64,000 nt of DNA from Xanthomonas chitinilytica (GCF_026107455.2 NZ_JAPCHY010000003.1:1-64000); one strand, 5' to 3'; shown: positions 52,493 through 63,550, counted from the stretch's first letter. Program-made: numbers and translations. The notes: generated by a model from the letters alone, not told the origin.

Positions 52493-53056
52493 ATGCCGCT
52501 GCTGCTCGCGCTGCCGCTGGCGATCCTGGTCTTCGTGGCGCTGATGGTGCTGCTGTTGCCGCTGTCGCTGTGGCAGCGCTTGCGCAGCGGCAGCGCACGC
52601 CGCCAGGCGCGGCCATGGGCGGTGCGCCTGAACCTGTGGGCGACGCTGCTCTCGTGCGCGCTGTTCGCGGCGTTCGTGGGCGTGGCCAGCCTGTGGTGGC
52701 CCGGCGTGTGGTGGCAGGCCGCGCTCGGCGGCCTGGCCGGCGCGCTGCTCGGGGCGGCGGGCAGCGCCCTGACCCGTTTCGAGCCGACCCCCGGCCCGCT
52801 GTTCTACACCCCCAACCCGTGGCTGGCGCTGGCCCTGACGTTGCTGGTGCTGGTGCGGCTGGGCGCCGGCCTGGTGCAGGGTTGGCGGGCGTCGGTCGGC
52901 GGCGGGGCGTGGCCGGCCGAAGGCTGGATGAGCCACGGCAGCCTGCTGGCCGCCGCCGCGTTGCTGCTCGGCTATGCCGTCGCCTACGCCTGGTTGCTGC
53001 AGCGGCGCCTGCGCCGCCACCGGCGCTATCGCGGCTACGACCGCACGCCGCGCTGA
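52493..53056 (+). CDS. Small integral membrane protein, function unknown
   Basis: The 187-residue protein has five hydrophobic helices (first MPLLLALPLAILVFVALMVLLLPLSLW) and a very basic C-terminus (QRRLRRHRRYRGYDRTPR). The start lies 15 bases after metQ and it may be cotranscribed. The pattern of Gly-rich helix 3 followed by FEPTPGPLFYTPNPWLALALTLL recurs in uncharacterised Xanthomonadaceae membrane proteins as I recall them. No function is assigned. Confidence 0.78.
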   Translation: MPLLLALPLAILVFVALMVLLLPLSLWQRLRSGSARRQARPWAVRLNLWATLLSCALFAAFVGVASLWWPGVWWQAALGGLAGALLGAAGSALTRFEPTPGPLFYTPNPWLALALTLLVLVRLGAGLVQGWRASVGGGAWPAEGWMSHGSLLAAAALLLGYAVAYAWLLQRRLRRHRRYRGYDRTPR

Positions 53057-53175
53057 GCGGCGGCCGTTCCTCGCACGAACCCGCAGGACGTTCCCGGCGT
53101 CGTACCGCCATGGTGCGGTTTCGTCGTCGGCGGAGGCTGCGCTAGGCTGGCGCCCCTGTCGTCGGGAGGAACGCA

Positions 53176-53937
53176 ATGGGTCTGTTCCGGTTCGTGGGAC
53201 GCCGGCTGGCGCATTTCCTGGCGCGCTCGCGCCGCAGCCAGGCGCACCCGTCCACCAGCGATCCGACGCTGCTGGCGCAGGCGCTGCAGCGCGGCGACGT
53301 GCTGCTGGTGGAAGGCGACAGCCGCTTCTCCACCGCCATCAAGTACCTGACCCAGTCGACCTGGTCGCACGCGGCGCTGTACATCGGCGAGCATCCGTTC
53401 CCCGAGGGCGGCCGGGTGCAGCCATTGCTGGCCGACGTCGACATCCTGGAAGGGGTGCGGGTGGTGCCGCTGAGCCGTTTTTCCGGCGGCCACACCCGCA
53501 TCTGCCGGCCGCAGGGACTGGACCCGGCCGAGGTACAGGCGTTGTGCGACTTCATGGTGTCGCGGGTGGGCTACAGCTACGACCTGAAGAACGTGTTCGA
53601 CCTGGCGCGCTACCTGATCCGGCAACCGCCGGTGCCGGGCAACGTGCGGCGGCGGATGATCGCGCTGGGCAGCGGCGAGCCGACCAAGGCGATCTGCTCC
53701 ACGCTGCTGGCGCAGGCGTTCGAATCGATCGGCTACCCGATCCTGCCGGACATCGAGACGGTGGAGATGCTGGTCGGCGGCCGCCAGCAGCGCGAGGAGA
53801 TCCTGCACATCCGCAACTACAGCCTGTATACGCCGCGCGATTTCGACGTCTCGCCGTTCTTCGCCATCGTCAAGCCGCGGCTGCAGGCCGGCTTCGACCA
53901 CCGCCGGCTGCGCTGGAGCGGCACGCCCGGGGCCTGA
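53176..53937 (+). CDS. YiiX/YebB-like NlpC/P60 cysteine hydrolase
   Basis: The 253-residue protein (GGAGG site 6-7 bases before the ATG) is a permuted papain-fold hydrolase. The conserved His65 lies in STWSHAALYIGE and the nucleophile Cys174 in AICSTLLAQAFESIG. The segment QRGDVLLVEGDSRFSTAIKYLTQ is the N-terminal strand pair of the family. Members act on lipids, peptidoglycan fragments or acyl groups; the substrate here is unknown. There is no signal peptide, but a hydrophobic/basic N-terminus may contact membranes. Confidence 0.88.
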   Translation: MGLFRFVGRRLAHFLARSRRSQAHPSTSDPTLLAQALQRGDVLLVEGDSRFSTAIKYLTQSTWSHAALYIGEHPFPEGGRVQPLLADVDILEGVRVVPLSRFSGGHTRICRPQGLDPAEVQALCDFMVSRVGYSYDLKNVFDLARYLIRQPPVPGNVRRRMIALGSGEPTKAICSTLLAQAFESIGYPILPDIETVEMLVGGRQQREEILHIRNYSLYTPRDFDVSPFFAIVKPRLQAGFDHRRLRWSGTPGA

Positions 53938-53942
53938 AAACA

Positions 53943-53966
53943 GCACGGGCCCTTGCGGGCCCGTGC
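53943..53966 (-). terminator. Terminator of ompW
   Basis: GCACGGGCCC (53943-53952) and GGGCCCGTGC (53957-53966) form a perfect 10-bp stem with the loop TTGC. On the minus strand it is followed by TGTTTTC, which serves the ompW gene ending at 54003. Confidence 0.75.
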
Positions 53967-54002
53967 GGGGTACGGCCGAAGCCGCGGGTGGCGAAGGCCG
54001 GA

Positions 54003-54644
54003 TCAGAAGCGCGCGCCGATGCCGAAGCCCACGGTCCACGGGTCCAGCTTCAGGTCCTGGCCGGTGCCGCTGCCGGCCACGCGCAGTTCCGGACGCGCGT
54101 GCATGTAGCGCGCGTCGGCGCGGGCGAACCAGGTCGAGTTGATGTTCATGTCCACGCCCACGGTGCCGATGGCGCCCTTGGCCGTCTCCAGGCCGACGTG
54201 GTCGCCGCTGGCGTCCAGGCCGTCGATCTTCTCGTTGCTGAAGTTGGACTCGTAGTAGCCGGCACCGACGAACGGGCGGAAGGTGTTGTCGGCCGCGCCG
54301 AAGTGGTACTGGCCGCTCAGCGCGATCGGCTGCTGTTCGACGGTGCCGACCTTGCCGGCGCCGTCGGCGCGCACGCGGTGGTTGAACTTGTCGGCCGCGC
54401 CCCACAGTTCGATGGCGAAGTTGTCGTTGATGAAGTAGCTGGCGCTGATGGTCGGCGCCGGACCGCCGTCGAACTTGTCCAGGCCGTTGCCCGGGTTGTC
54501 CTTGGGCTGCAGCAGGCTGACGCCGCCGACCACGGCAAAATGCTTGCCCGAAGCGGTATCGGCCCCCTCGTCCTGCGCGAACGCGGCCGGCGACATCGCC
54601 AGGGCGGCTAGGGTGGCAAGGCTCAGGATACGAATGGACTGCAT
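54003..54644 (-). CDS. ompW: Outer-membrane protein OmpW
   Basis: The 213-residue protein has a signal peptide (MQSIRILSLATLAALAMSPAAFAQ) and an 8-stranded OmpW beta-barrel. Typical blocks are GPAPTISASYFINDNFAIELWGA, QPIALSGQYHFG and FRPFVGAGYYESNF, and the C-terminal WTVGFGIGARF ends in Phe. OmpW forms a small channel for hydrophobic compounds. A GAGGAG ribosome site precedes the ATG. Confidence 0.93.
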   Translation of the reverse strand: MQSIRILSLATLAALAMSPAAFAQDEGADTASGKHFAVVGGVSLLQPKDNPGNGLDKFDGGPAPTISASYFINDNFAIELWGAADKFNHRVRADGAGKVGTVEQQPIALSGQYHFGAADNTFRPFVGAGYYESNFSNEKIDGLDASGDHVGLETAKGAIGTVGVDMNINSTWFARADARYMHARPELRVAGSGTGQDLKLDPWTVGFGIGARF

Positions 54645-54827
54645 GGTGTTCTCCTCAATATTTCTTCAAGGCCCTCGAGCGGGGCGCGCCAACCGTAGCG
54701 ACGCCGACATGAATCGCTTCCGACGCCGGGTGCGGGCTGGCGGCATGCGTTCAGCCGGCTTCGTGCGCAGGCCTTGCAGGAGCAGGCATGGCCGGAAAGA
54801 GCCGTTCATCATGTTGTGGTGGGCGTG

Positions 54828-55355
54828 ATGGCCGGCGCCCTGCTGCAGGGCCTGCCCGCGCAGGTCGAAACGGATTGCCGCGTGCTGGTGCTGGGCTCGA
54901 TGCCGGGTGTGGCGTCGCTGCAGGCGCAGCGCTACTACGCGCATCCGCGCAACCGGTTCTGGCCGGTGATGGCGACGCTGTGCGGCTTCGCCGCGGAACT
55001 GCCGTATCCGCAACGGATGCAAGCGCTGTTGGCGTCCGGCGTCGGCCTGTGGGACGTGATCGGCCGGTGCGAGCGCAGCGGCAGCCTGGATGCGGCGATC
55101 CGGCGCGGCAGCGAAGTGCCCAACCCGTTGCCGGAACTGGTGGCCGGGCTGCCGCAGCTGCGGGCGATCGCCTGCAACGGCGGCAGCGCCGCGCAGGCGT
55201 TCGCAAGGTGGGTGCAGCCTTCGTTGCCCGTCGCCGCGCGGTCGCTGCCGGTGCTTGCGTTGCCCTCGACCAGCCCGGCCAACGCCGCATTCACCTTGCC
55301 GCGGTTGCTGCAGCAATGGCAGCGGGTCGGCCCGTACCTGCCGCCGCCGCCCTGA
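54828..55355 (+). CDS. DNA-deoxyinosine glycosylase (UDG superfamily)
   Basis: The 175-residue enzyme belongs to the uracil-DNA-glycosylase superfamily and probably removes hypoxanthine from DNA. Visible motifs are the N-terminal VLVLGSMPGVASLQAQRYYAHPRNRFWPVM (motif I with GSMPG, then the YYAHPRNRFW block typical of hypoxanthine-DNA glycosylases) and the C-terminal ALPSTSPAN (the S/T-x-P loop). The ATG at 54828 is the first Met of the conserved region; in-frame Met and Val codons lie upstream. Confidence 0.85.
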   Translation: MAGALLQGLPAQVETDCRVLVLGSMPGVASLQAQRYYAHPRNRFWPVMATLCGFAAELPYPQRMQALLASGVGLWDVIGRCERSGSLDAAIRRGSEVPNPLPELVAGLPQLRAIACNGGSAAQAFARWVQPSLPVAARSLPVLALPSTSPANAAFTLPRLLQQWQRVGPYLPPPP

Positions 55356-55491
55356 CTGCCGCTGGCGCGTTCTGGCCGCGGCGGACAGGGCCGGGACAGC
55401 CGTCATCACGCCCGCCTCGCAGGGACGCCGCGGCCGCGGCCGTGGCGCCGGCCTGTCCCGGGACATACGTATTCGAATTGAGGCGCGGCGG

Positions 55492-55520
55492 TTGGCGCAG
55501 CGGCCCGGTGCCGCCACAAT
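55492..55520 (+). promoter_or_regulatory. Candidate sigma-70 promoter of the pdh genes
   Basis: TTGGCG (55492-55497) and CACAAT (55515-55520) are separated by 17 bases, 32 bases upstream of the E2 start codon. The match is moderate. Confidence 0.4.
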
Positions 55521-55552
55521 AGGCGTTTCCCTCACCGTTGCTGGAGTTACCC

Positions 55553-56932
55553 ATGGCCGAAATCAAGGAAGCACTTGTCCCCGATATCGGTGACTACAGC
55601 GATATCCCGGTGATCGAAGTGCTGGTGGCCGTGGGCGATACGGTCAAGAAGGACCAGGGGCTGGTGACGCTGGAATCGGACAAGGCGACGATGGAAGTGC
55701 CGTCGGCCTATGCCGGCGTGGTCAAGGAGCTCAAGGTCAAGCTGGGCGACACCCTGTCCGAAGGCAAGGTGGTGGCGCTGATCGAGGTGGCCGAGGGCGA
55801 TGCCAAGCCGGCCGCGGCAGCCCCCGCGCAGGCACCGGCGCCGGCCGCCCGGGTCGAGACCGCCGAGACCGGCGCGGTGGTCGAGCCGGTGGCCGTGGAC
55901 GAGCAGCCGGACAGGCTGGCCCAGCGCGAGATCCAGCAGGTCGATTCGCTGCCGACCGGCGGCCAGCCGGCCACACCGCCGGTGCAGTTCAACGCCGACA
56001 GCGTGCTGCCGGCCAAGGTGCCCTATGCCAGCCCCGCGGTGCGCGTGTTCGCGCGCGAGCTGGGCGTGGACCTGAACCAGGTGTCCGGTACCGAGAAGGG
56101 CGGGCGCATCACCCGCGAGGACGTGCAGCGCTTCGTCAAGGCGGCCTTGGGCGGTGGCGTCGCCGCGGGTGCGGCGGCTGGCGGCGGCAACGGCCTGAGC
56201 CTGCTGCCGTGGCCGAAGGTGGACTTCGGCAAGTTCGGCGAGGTCGAGACCCAGCCGCTGTCGCGCATCCAGAAGATCTCCGGCGCCAACCTGGCGCGCA
56301 ACTGGGCGATGATCCCGCACGTCACCCAGTTCGACCAGGCCGACATCACCGACCTGGAAGCGTTGCGGGTGGCGCTGAACAAGGAGAACGAGAAGGCCGG
56401 CATCAAGCTGACCATGCTCGCGTTCCTGATCAAGGCCAGCGCCGCGGCGCTGAAGAAGTTCCCCACCTTCAACGCCTCGCTGGATGCGTCCGGCGAGAAC
56501 CTGACGCTGAAGAAGTACTTCCACATCGGCTTCGCCGCCGACACCCCGAACGGGCTGGTGGTGCCGGTGATCCGCGACGTCGACAAGAAGGGCGTGATCC
56601 AGATCGCGCAGGAAACCGGCGAGCTGGCGAAGAAGGCGCGCGACGGCAAGCTCGGCCCGGCCGACATGTCCGGCGGCTGCTTCTCGATCTCCTCGCTGGG
56701 CGGCATCGGCGGCACCGCGTTCACGCCGATCGTCAACGCGCCGGAAGTGGCGATCCTGGGCGTGTCCAAGTCCTCGATCCAGCCGGTCTGGAACGGCAAG
56801 GAGTTCGCGCCGAAGCTGCTGTTGCCGCTGTCGCTGAGCTACGACCATCGGGTCATCGACGGCGCGCTCGCCGCGCGCTTCACCACCTACCTGTCGCAGG
56901 TGCTGGCCGACATGCGCCGGGTCCTGCTGTGA
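55553..56932 (+). CDS. pdhB: Pyruvate dehydrogenase E2, dihydrolipoamide acetyltransferase
   Basis: The 459-residue E2 transfers the acetyl group to CoA. It has one lipoyl domain (about 4-78, lipoyl Lys44 in ESDKATMEVP), an Ala/Pro linker, a peripheral-subunit-binding domain (about 160-200, YASPAVRVFARELGVDLNQVSGTEKGGRITREDVQRF) and a catalytic domain with the active-site SYDHRVIDGA (His432). GGAG lies 8 bases before the ATG. The E1 gene (aceE) is not adjacent. The E2 stop overlaps the next start by one base (TGATG). Confidence 0.95.
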   Translation: MAEIKEALVPDIGDYSDIPVIEVLVAVGDTVKKDQGLVTLESDKATMEVPSAYAGVVKELKVKLGDTLSEGKVVALIEVAEGDAKPAAAAPAQAPAPAARVETAETGAVVEPVAVDEQPDRLAQREIQQVDSLPTGGQPATPPVQFNADSVLPAKVPYASPAVRVFARELGVDLNQVSGTEKGGRITREDVQRFVKAALGGGVAAGAAAGGGNGLSLLPWPKVDFGKFGEVETQPLSRIQKISGANLARNWAMIPHVTQFDQADITDLEALRVALNKENEKAGIKLTMLAFLIKASAAALKKFPTFNASLDASGENLTLKKYFHIGFAADTPNGLVVPVIRDVDKKGVIQIAQETGELAKKARDGKLGPADMSGGCFSISSLGGIGGTAFTPIVNAPEVAILGVSKSSIQPVWNGKEFAPKLLLPLSLSYDHRVIDGALAARFTTYLSQVLADMRRVLL

Positions 56933-57576
56933 TGCGGGCAGCGGCAATGGCGGTGCTGCTGGCGCTGCCGGCGGCACAGGCATGGGCGGCGCGCACCTGC
57001 AGCACCGACCTGGGCCAGGGCTGGCCGCCGGCGGTGGGCAACTATGGCGAGGCGGTCGAGCGGCTGTTCGACGGCGCGCGGACGCCGATGCTGTCGCTGG
57101 TGGTACTGCCGCCGCGCGGCGTGGAAAGCGGGGTGTCGCTGACCCCGGCCGGCGATGGCCAGGACTGGATCCTGCGCTCCAGCGTGGCCGACAAGCGGGT
57201 CTACAACTGGAACAGCAACAGCCGCGGCGGTGGTCTGGAGCTGCGCGTGGACCAGAGCCCGAAGCAGGACGAGGTGCCGATGCCGGCGGCGCTGGCCCAG
57301 CGCCTGGTGCGCACCTGGCAGGCGGCGCTGGAAGGCGAAGTGCCGGCCGACGTGCGCGCGCCGGTGCTGGAGGGCGAGGTGCTGTCGTTCCAGGTGGATG
57401 GCGCGCGTTACAGCGGCAGTCGCCCGGGTTGCGGCGCCGGCAAGCTGATGCTGGAACAGGTGTCGCTGCTGGTCACCGCCAGCGACACCAAGGAAAAGAA
57501 GCGCGACCGTCGCTGGAGCGACCTCGAGGCGTCGCTGGACGAACTGCAGCAACTGCTGACCGGCGCAGCCGGTTGA
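56932..57576 (+). CDS. Exported protein of unknown function inside the PDH operon
   Basis: The 214-residue protein starts at an ATG sharing one base with the E2 stop. It has a signal peptide (MRAAAMAVLLALPAAQAWA). The mature domain has at least two Cys (RTCSTDLGQGW and SRPGCGAGKLM) and alternating strands (TPMLSLVVLPPRGVESGVSLTP, DWILRSSVADKRVYNW), then a charged helical tail. It is probably periplasmic. Nothing about it suggests a role in the cytosolic PDH complex, although the gene is sandwiched between E2 and E3. I do not recognise the family. Confidence 0.82.
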   Translation: MRAAAMAVLLALPAAQAWAARTCSTDLGQGWPPAVGNYGEAVERLFDGARTPMLSLVVLPPRGVESGVSLTPAGDGQDWILRSSVADKRVYNWNSNSRGGGLELRVDQSPKQDEVPMPAALAQRLVRTWQAALEGEVPADVRAPVLEGEVLSFQVDGARYSGSRPGCGAGKLMLEQVSLLVTASDTKEKKRDRRWSDLEASLDELQQLLTGAAG

Positions 57577-57593
57577 GCACCAGGAGAACAGGC

Positions 57594-59396
<1,803 letters not shown>

Positions 59397-59422
59397 TGCG
59401 CGGGCATCGCCGCTGAACCGAC

Positions 59423-59453
59423 GACGCCCCGCTTGCCGGGGCGTCGCTTTTTC
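59423..59453 (+). terminator. Terminator of the pdh operon
   Basis: GACGCCCCG (59423-59431) and CGGGGCGTC (59437-59445) pair perfectly around the loop CTTGC, followed by GCTTTTTC. Confidence 0.92.
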
Positions 59454-59482
59454 GTGTCGGCCCCGGCGGTTTTTCCGTGGTC

Positions 59483-59553
59483 TTGCAGGCGCGACGCCAG
59501 TCGCGACCGGGGCATTACCGGTGAGGCCCGGTCGCGACTGACGTTGCTCCTAC
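59483..59553. repeat. BIME: two inverted REP copies
   Basis: TTGCAGGCGCGACGCCAGTC (from 59483) faces GGTCGCGACTGACGTTGCTC (from 59530). It lies between the convergent lpdA and outer-membrane protein genes. Confidence 0.85.
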
Positions 59554-59571
59554 GAAGGCATTGAGGGAGCG

Positions 59572-60390
59572 TCAGAACGCCAGCGTCACGCCTGCCACCG
59601 GGCCCTTGAATTCCTGCTTCAGGCCGATGAGGCCGTCGCTGCCGCTCCTGTCCACATCGAGCTTGAACCAGTCGTAGCCGGCGAAGAGGCCGAAGTTGTC
59701 GGTGAGGCGGTATTCCACGATCGCGTTGGCGCGGCTCAGGTCGCCGTCGTAGTCGTCGAAGCTGCCCCAGTCGGTGTTGAGGTACTGGCCCTGCAGGTTG
59801 ACCAGCCAGCGCTCGGCGGGCCGGAACGTGGCGCGCACGCCGACCACCGGCGCCACGCCGTCGGTCTTCTCGTCGAGGAAGCGGCCCTGGTACAGGTCGC
59901 CCAGATCGGCATCGGCCTTGGCGCTGACCTTCGCCCATTCCGCGCCCAGCTGCAGGCCCAGGTTGAAGCGCTCGTTGTCCACCACCGCATAGTCGTACAC
60001 CAGGCTCGCCACCTGGTACTTCAGCTCGCCCTTGACGAAGCTGCCGGCCGGCACCGTGACGTCGCCGTAACTGACGTCGTCGCCCAGGGTTTCGCGACGG
60101 TCCTTGTCGTACTTGAAGTAATCGAAGATCAGGCGCTGGCGGTTGCTGATGCGGAACACGCCGTCCACCCGCGGCTCCCATTCCTTGCCGCCGAGGTCGA
60201 AATCCTCGGAGAAGGACAGCTCCTGGCCGCCCGCGGTGGTGCTGCCGCGCAGGGTGTTGTCCGAGTCGATGTTCATCGCACCCAGGCGCAGGGTGAAGCG
60301 GTCGTCGCCTTCGGCGGCGTCGGCGCTGCCGGCATGGACGGCGGCGGCCAGGGCGCAGGGCAGGGCCAGGGCGTACAGGACATGGCGCAT
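59572..60390 (-). CDS. Outer-membrane beta-barrel protein
   Basis: The 272-residue protein has a signal peptide (MRHVLYALALPCALAAAVHAGSADA). A series of alternating amphipathic strands follows (FTLRLGAMNIDSDNTLRG, EPRVDGVFRISNRQRLIFDYF, GLFAGYDWFKLDV), ending with PVAGVTLAF. Such 12-14-stranded barrels act as channels or scaffolds; no specific family is recognised. AAGGAA lies 8 bases before the ATG at 60390; the longer frame upstream lacks a signal peptide. Confidence 0.85.
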   Translation of the reverse strand: MRHVLYALALPCALAAAVHAGSADAAEGDDRFTLRLGAMNIDSDNTLRGSTTAGGQELSFSEDFDLGGKEWEPRVDGVFRISNRQRLIFDYFKYDKDRRETLGDDVSYGDVTVPAGSFVKGELKYQVASLVYDYAVVDNERFNLGLQLGAEWAKVSAKADADLGDLYQGRFLDEKTDGVAPVVGVRATFRPAERWLVNLQGQYLNTDWGSFDDYDGDLSRANAIVEYRLTDNFGLFAGYDWFKLDVDRSGSDGLIGLKQEFKGPVAGVTLAF

Positions 60391-60829
60391 CGTGTGTTCC
60401 TTGTGGGAGTCGTTGAGATCGACTTCCACTATCGGCGTTGCCGCGTCCACCATTCGTGATCGTACGGTGGACGTCGTGTCGATGCGGCTGGCCGGCGATG
60501 CGGCGAGAACAGCAGGGCGGCCCCGGAGAGAGCTGACGGGGCCGCCTTGCCCGGGCCTGCCGGGAAGCGTCCGACGAGGATGAGAAGGCGGGCCGCCTGC
60601 TCAGACACCGCGGCCGCAGCGGAGTTCCCGATGCTGCAATGCGGCGACAAGCTGCCGTTCGCGGCCGCCGGCGATGCAAAAAGGGCAGATATGTCGCGGA
60701 CTTGCGCCGATCCATCGGTGAATGGGTGGCGGTTGTCTCGCAAAATGTCCCACTGCTATAATCTCGAAGCTCGACGGGGCGCATATCCACGCGCGCTCAG
60801 AACTTCCTTTCAACCATGGCGGGACATTC
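60391..60829. other. 439-bp divergent region with the atp promoter
   Basis: It lies between the outer-membrane protein gene and the ATP synthase operon. The atp promoter is near its right end (60733-60762). The rest (60430-60700) shows no supported gene or repeat. Confidence 0.55.
60733..60762 (+). promoter_or_regulatory. Sigma-70 promoter of the atp operon
   Basis: TTGTCT (60733-60738) and a perfect TATAAT (60757-60762) are separated by 18 bases, about 68 bases upstream of the first atp gene. It is the best promoter match noticed in the window. Confidence 0.75.
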
Positions 60830-61195
60830 GTGCTGAACTCCGTTGATTCGGGTCGGCGGCTGATGCTGCGCGCAGCGGTGTACCCGCTGGTTGCGGTGAC
60901 TGTCTTGGCCCTGGCGTTCCTGATGGTCGGGCCGAAGTACGCTATCGGCGCGGCGGCATCGGGTCTGGCCGTGGTGGCAGGGGGGTGGCTGGCAGCGAGG
61001 ATGGCGCTCGGCGGCGGTGTGCAGGCCGCAGGGTCTGCGATGATGCGCCTGATTCTGGCCGTGGTGCTGAAGTGGGTGCTGGTATTCGCCGTATTGGCGC
61101 TGGGCTTTGCCTGGTGGCGGCTTCCTCCTTTGGCCCTGTTGGCGGGTATCGCGACGGGGTTGATGTTCCAGGTTCTGGCCTTGGCCAGACGTTGA
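60830..61195 (+). CDS. atpI: ATP synthase subunit I (AtpI-like)
   Basis: The 121-residue membrane protein precedes atpB, as in most atp operons. It has four hydrophobic helices (about 15-30, 40-55, 70-90 and 95-115) and little sequence conservation. AtpI assists c-ring assembly. The GTG at 60830 (VLNSVDSGRRLMLRAAVYPL) is likely, but an ATG at 60863 is possible; neither has a strong ribosome site. The gene starts about 60 bases after the promoter's expected start site. Confidence 0.8.
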   Translation: MLNSVDSGRRLMLRAAVYPLVAVTVLALAFLMVGPKYAIGAAASGLAVVAGGWLAARMALGGGVQAAGSAMMRLILAVVLKWVLVFAVLALGFAWWRLPPLALLAGIATGLMFQVLALARR

Positions 61196-61221
61196 TCGAA
61201 TTCATAAAAGGTTCCGGACAC

Positions 61222-62016
61222 ATGGCAGGCGAGGCACTGACCCCCACCTCCTACATCCAGCATCACCTTCAGAACCTGACCGTCCAGGTCCAGGAAGGTG
61301 GTTTCTGGGCGCTTCACGTCGACAGCATCGTGACGTCGGTCCTGATGGGGCTGGTGATGGTGTTCGCCTTCTGGCTGGCCACCCGCAAGGCCACCGCCGG
61401 CGTGCCGGGCAAGTGGCAGGCCTTCGTCGAGATCTGCCTGGAGTTCGTCGACCGCCAGGCCAAGGACACCTACCACGGCAAGAGCAAGCTGGTGACGCCG
61501 ATCGCGATCACCCTGTTCTTCTGGATCCTGCTGATGAACCTGCTGAAGATGATTCCGGCGGACTTCATCTCCAAGCCGCTGGAACTGGCCGGCGTGCACT
61601 ACTGGAAGCCGGTGCCGACCGCCGACGTCAACGTGACGCTGGGCATGTCGATCAGCGTGTTCTTCCTGATGCTGTTCTTCGCGCTGCGGTCCAAGGGCTT
61701 TGGTGGCTTCACCAAGGAGTTCCTGACCGCGCCGTTCGGCAAGTGGATGATGCCGTTCAACCTGATCCTGAACATCGTCGAGTGGCTGAGCAAGCCGATT
61801 TCGCTCTCGATGCGACTGTTCGGCAACATGTTCGGCGGCGAAATCGTGTTCCTGCTGATCTGGGTCCTGGGCGGAGCCGGCATTGCCGGCGCCATCGCCG
61901 GTGGTGCGTTCGGCCTGGGCTGGATGTTGTTCCACCTGCTGGTGATCCCGCTGCAGGCCTTCATCTTCATGATGCTGTCGATCGTGTATCTGAGCCTGTC
62001 CGAAGACAGTCACTGA
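61222..62016 (+). CDS. atpB: ATP synthase F0 subunit a
   Basis: The 264-residue membrane subunit holds the proton half-channels. The essential Arg lies in SLSMRLFGNMFGGEIV. The N-terminal segment LTPTSYIQHHLQNLTVQV and helices such as SIVTSVLMGLVMVFAFWLAT fit the family. It follows atpI by 26 bases in the standard order a, c, b, delta, alpha. Confidence 0.96.
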   Translation: MAGEALTPTSYIQHHLQNLTVQVQEGGFWALHVDSIVTSVLMGLVMVFAFWLATRKATAGVPGKWQAFVEICLEFVDRQAKDTYHGKSKLVTPIAITLFFWILLMNLLKMIPADFISKPLELAGVHYWKPVPTADVNVTLGMSISVFFLMLFFALRSKGFGGFTKEFLTAPFGKWMMPFNLILNIVEWLSKPISLSMRLFGNMFGGEIVFLLIWVLGGAGIAGAIAGGAFGLGWMLFHLLVIPLQAFIFMMLSIVYLSLSEDSH

Positions 62017-62066
62017 TCCGCAAGTTTTCGCTTCACCCTTCATCCGTTTCGTTTCTCAACCCTTAG

Positions 62067-62393
<327 letters not shown>

Positions 62394-62409
62394 TCCAGCG
62401 ATAGCGACA

Positions 62410-62475
62410 CGACCGGGCGCCACGCGCGCCTGGTCGCGGATGAAGGTTCGGGTGCGCCGCCACGGCGGCGCATCC
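62410..62475 (+). promoter_or_regulatory. Two stem-loops between atpE and atpF
   Basis: CGACCGGGCGC (62410-62420) pairs with GCGCCTGGTCG (62426-62436, one G-U). GGGTGCGCCGC (62450-62460) pairs with GCGGCGCATCC (62465-62475, one G-U). No T run follows. Such intercistronic hairpins could protect atpE mRNA or limit downstream expression, matching the high c-subunit stoichiometry; the function is inferred. Confidence 0.5.
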
Positions 62476-62504
62476 AACCCGTCACCATCGATCGAGCGAA
62501 ACCC

Positions 62505-62975
62505 ATGAATCTCGGACTTACCATCTTTGCCCAGGCGCTGGCGTTTGCCGGTCTGATCTGGATCGTCGCGACCAAGATCTGGCCGCCGCTGATGAATGCG
62601 ATCGAAGAGCGCCAGCAGAAGATCGCCGAAGGCCTCGCCGCTGCCGACCGCAGCCAGAAGGACCTGGCCCAGGCGCAGGAAAAGGTCAACGACACCCTGA
62701 AGGAAGCCCGCAGCAAGGCCAACGAGATCATCGACCAGGCCCATGCGCGCGCCAACCAGATCATCGAGGCCGCCAAGAACGAGGCGATCGCCGAAGCCGG
62801 CCGCCAGAAGGACCTGGCCCAGGCCGAAATCGACGCTGCTGCCACCCGTGCCCGCGAGGACCTGCGCAAGCAGGTGTCGGTGCTGGCGGTGAGCGGTGCC
62901 GAAAAGCTGCTCAAGCGCGAAATCGACGCCAACGCCCACAAGGCGCTGCTCGACGAGCTGGCTGCGGAGATCTGA
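62505..62975 (+). CDS. atpF: ATP synthase F0 subunit b
   Basis: The 156-residue subunit has one N-terminal membrane helix ([44 protein letters not shown]) and a long helical Ala/Glu/Lys-rich stalk (about 30-150) that dimerises as the peripheral stalk. Its length equals that of E. coli subunit b. It is followed by atpH after 3 bases. Confidence 0.96.
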   Translation: MNLGLTIFAQALAFAGLIWIVATKIWPPLMNAIEERQQKIAEGLAAADRSQKDLAQAQEKVNDTLKEARSKANEIIDQAHARANQIIEAAKNEAIAEAGRQKDLAQAEIDAAATRAREDLRKQVSVLAVSGAEKLLKREIDANAHKALLDELAAEI

Positions 62976-62978
62976 TAG

Positions 62979-63506
62979 ATGAGCCAGGCCCTCACGCTTG
63001 CCCGCCCGTATGCCCGCGCCGCGTTCGCGATCGCGCGCGACGAAGGCAAGTTCGCGCCGTGGTCGGACGCCCTGGCGTTCTCCGCCCACGTTGCCGCCGA
63101 TCCGCGCGTGTCGGCCCTGCTGTCGAATCCGGAGCTGGGCCGCGACGATGCCGTCGCGCTGCTGGCCCCGGAATCGGCGGGCGAGAGCTATGGCCGCTTC
63201 CTGAGCCTGCTGGCCGAAGCGCGCCGCCTGCCGCAGCTGCCGGAGATCGCCGGCATGTACGAACAGCTGCGCGCCGACGCCGAACACGTGGTCAAGGCCA
63301 CCGTGACTTCGGCCGCCGAGCTGTCCGCCAGCGAACTGGACAACCTCAAGGCCGCGCTGCGCAAGCGCTTCGGCCGCGAGGTGGAAGTGCGGACCGCGGT
63401 GGACGCCTCGCTGATCGGCGGCGCGGTGATCGACGCCGGCGACGTGGTGATCGACGGCTCGCTCAAGGGCAAGCTGTCGCGCCTGCAGAACGCGCTCGCA
63501 CACTGA
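62979..63506 (+). CDS. atpH: ATP synthase F1 subunit delta
   Basis: The 175-residue subunit connects the peripheral stalk to F1. It begins [23 protein letters not shown], the family start, and ends with [15 protein letters not shown], where [20 protein letters not shown] is the conserved C-terminal block. It lies directly between atpF and atpA. Confidence 0.96.
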   Translation: MSQALTLARPYARAAFAIARDEGKFAPWSDALAFSAHVAADPRVSALLSNPELGRDDAVALLAPESAGESYGRFLSLLAEARRLPQLPEIAGMYEQLRADAEHVVKATVTSAAELSASELDNLKAALRKRFGREVEVRTAVDASLIGGAVIDAGDVVIDGSLKGKLSRLQNALAH

Positions 63507-63550
63507 ATTCATTTAACGTCCGGCGTGACCGCCGGCACTAGGACCTGACC

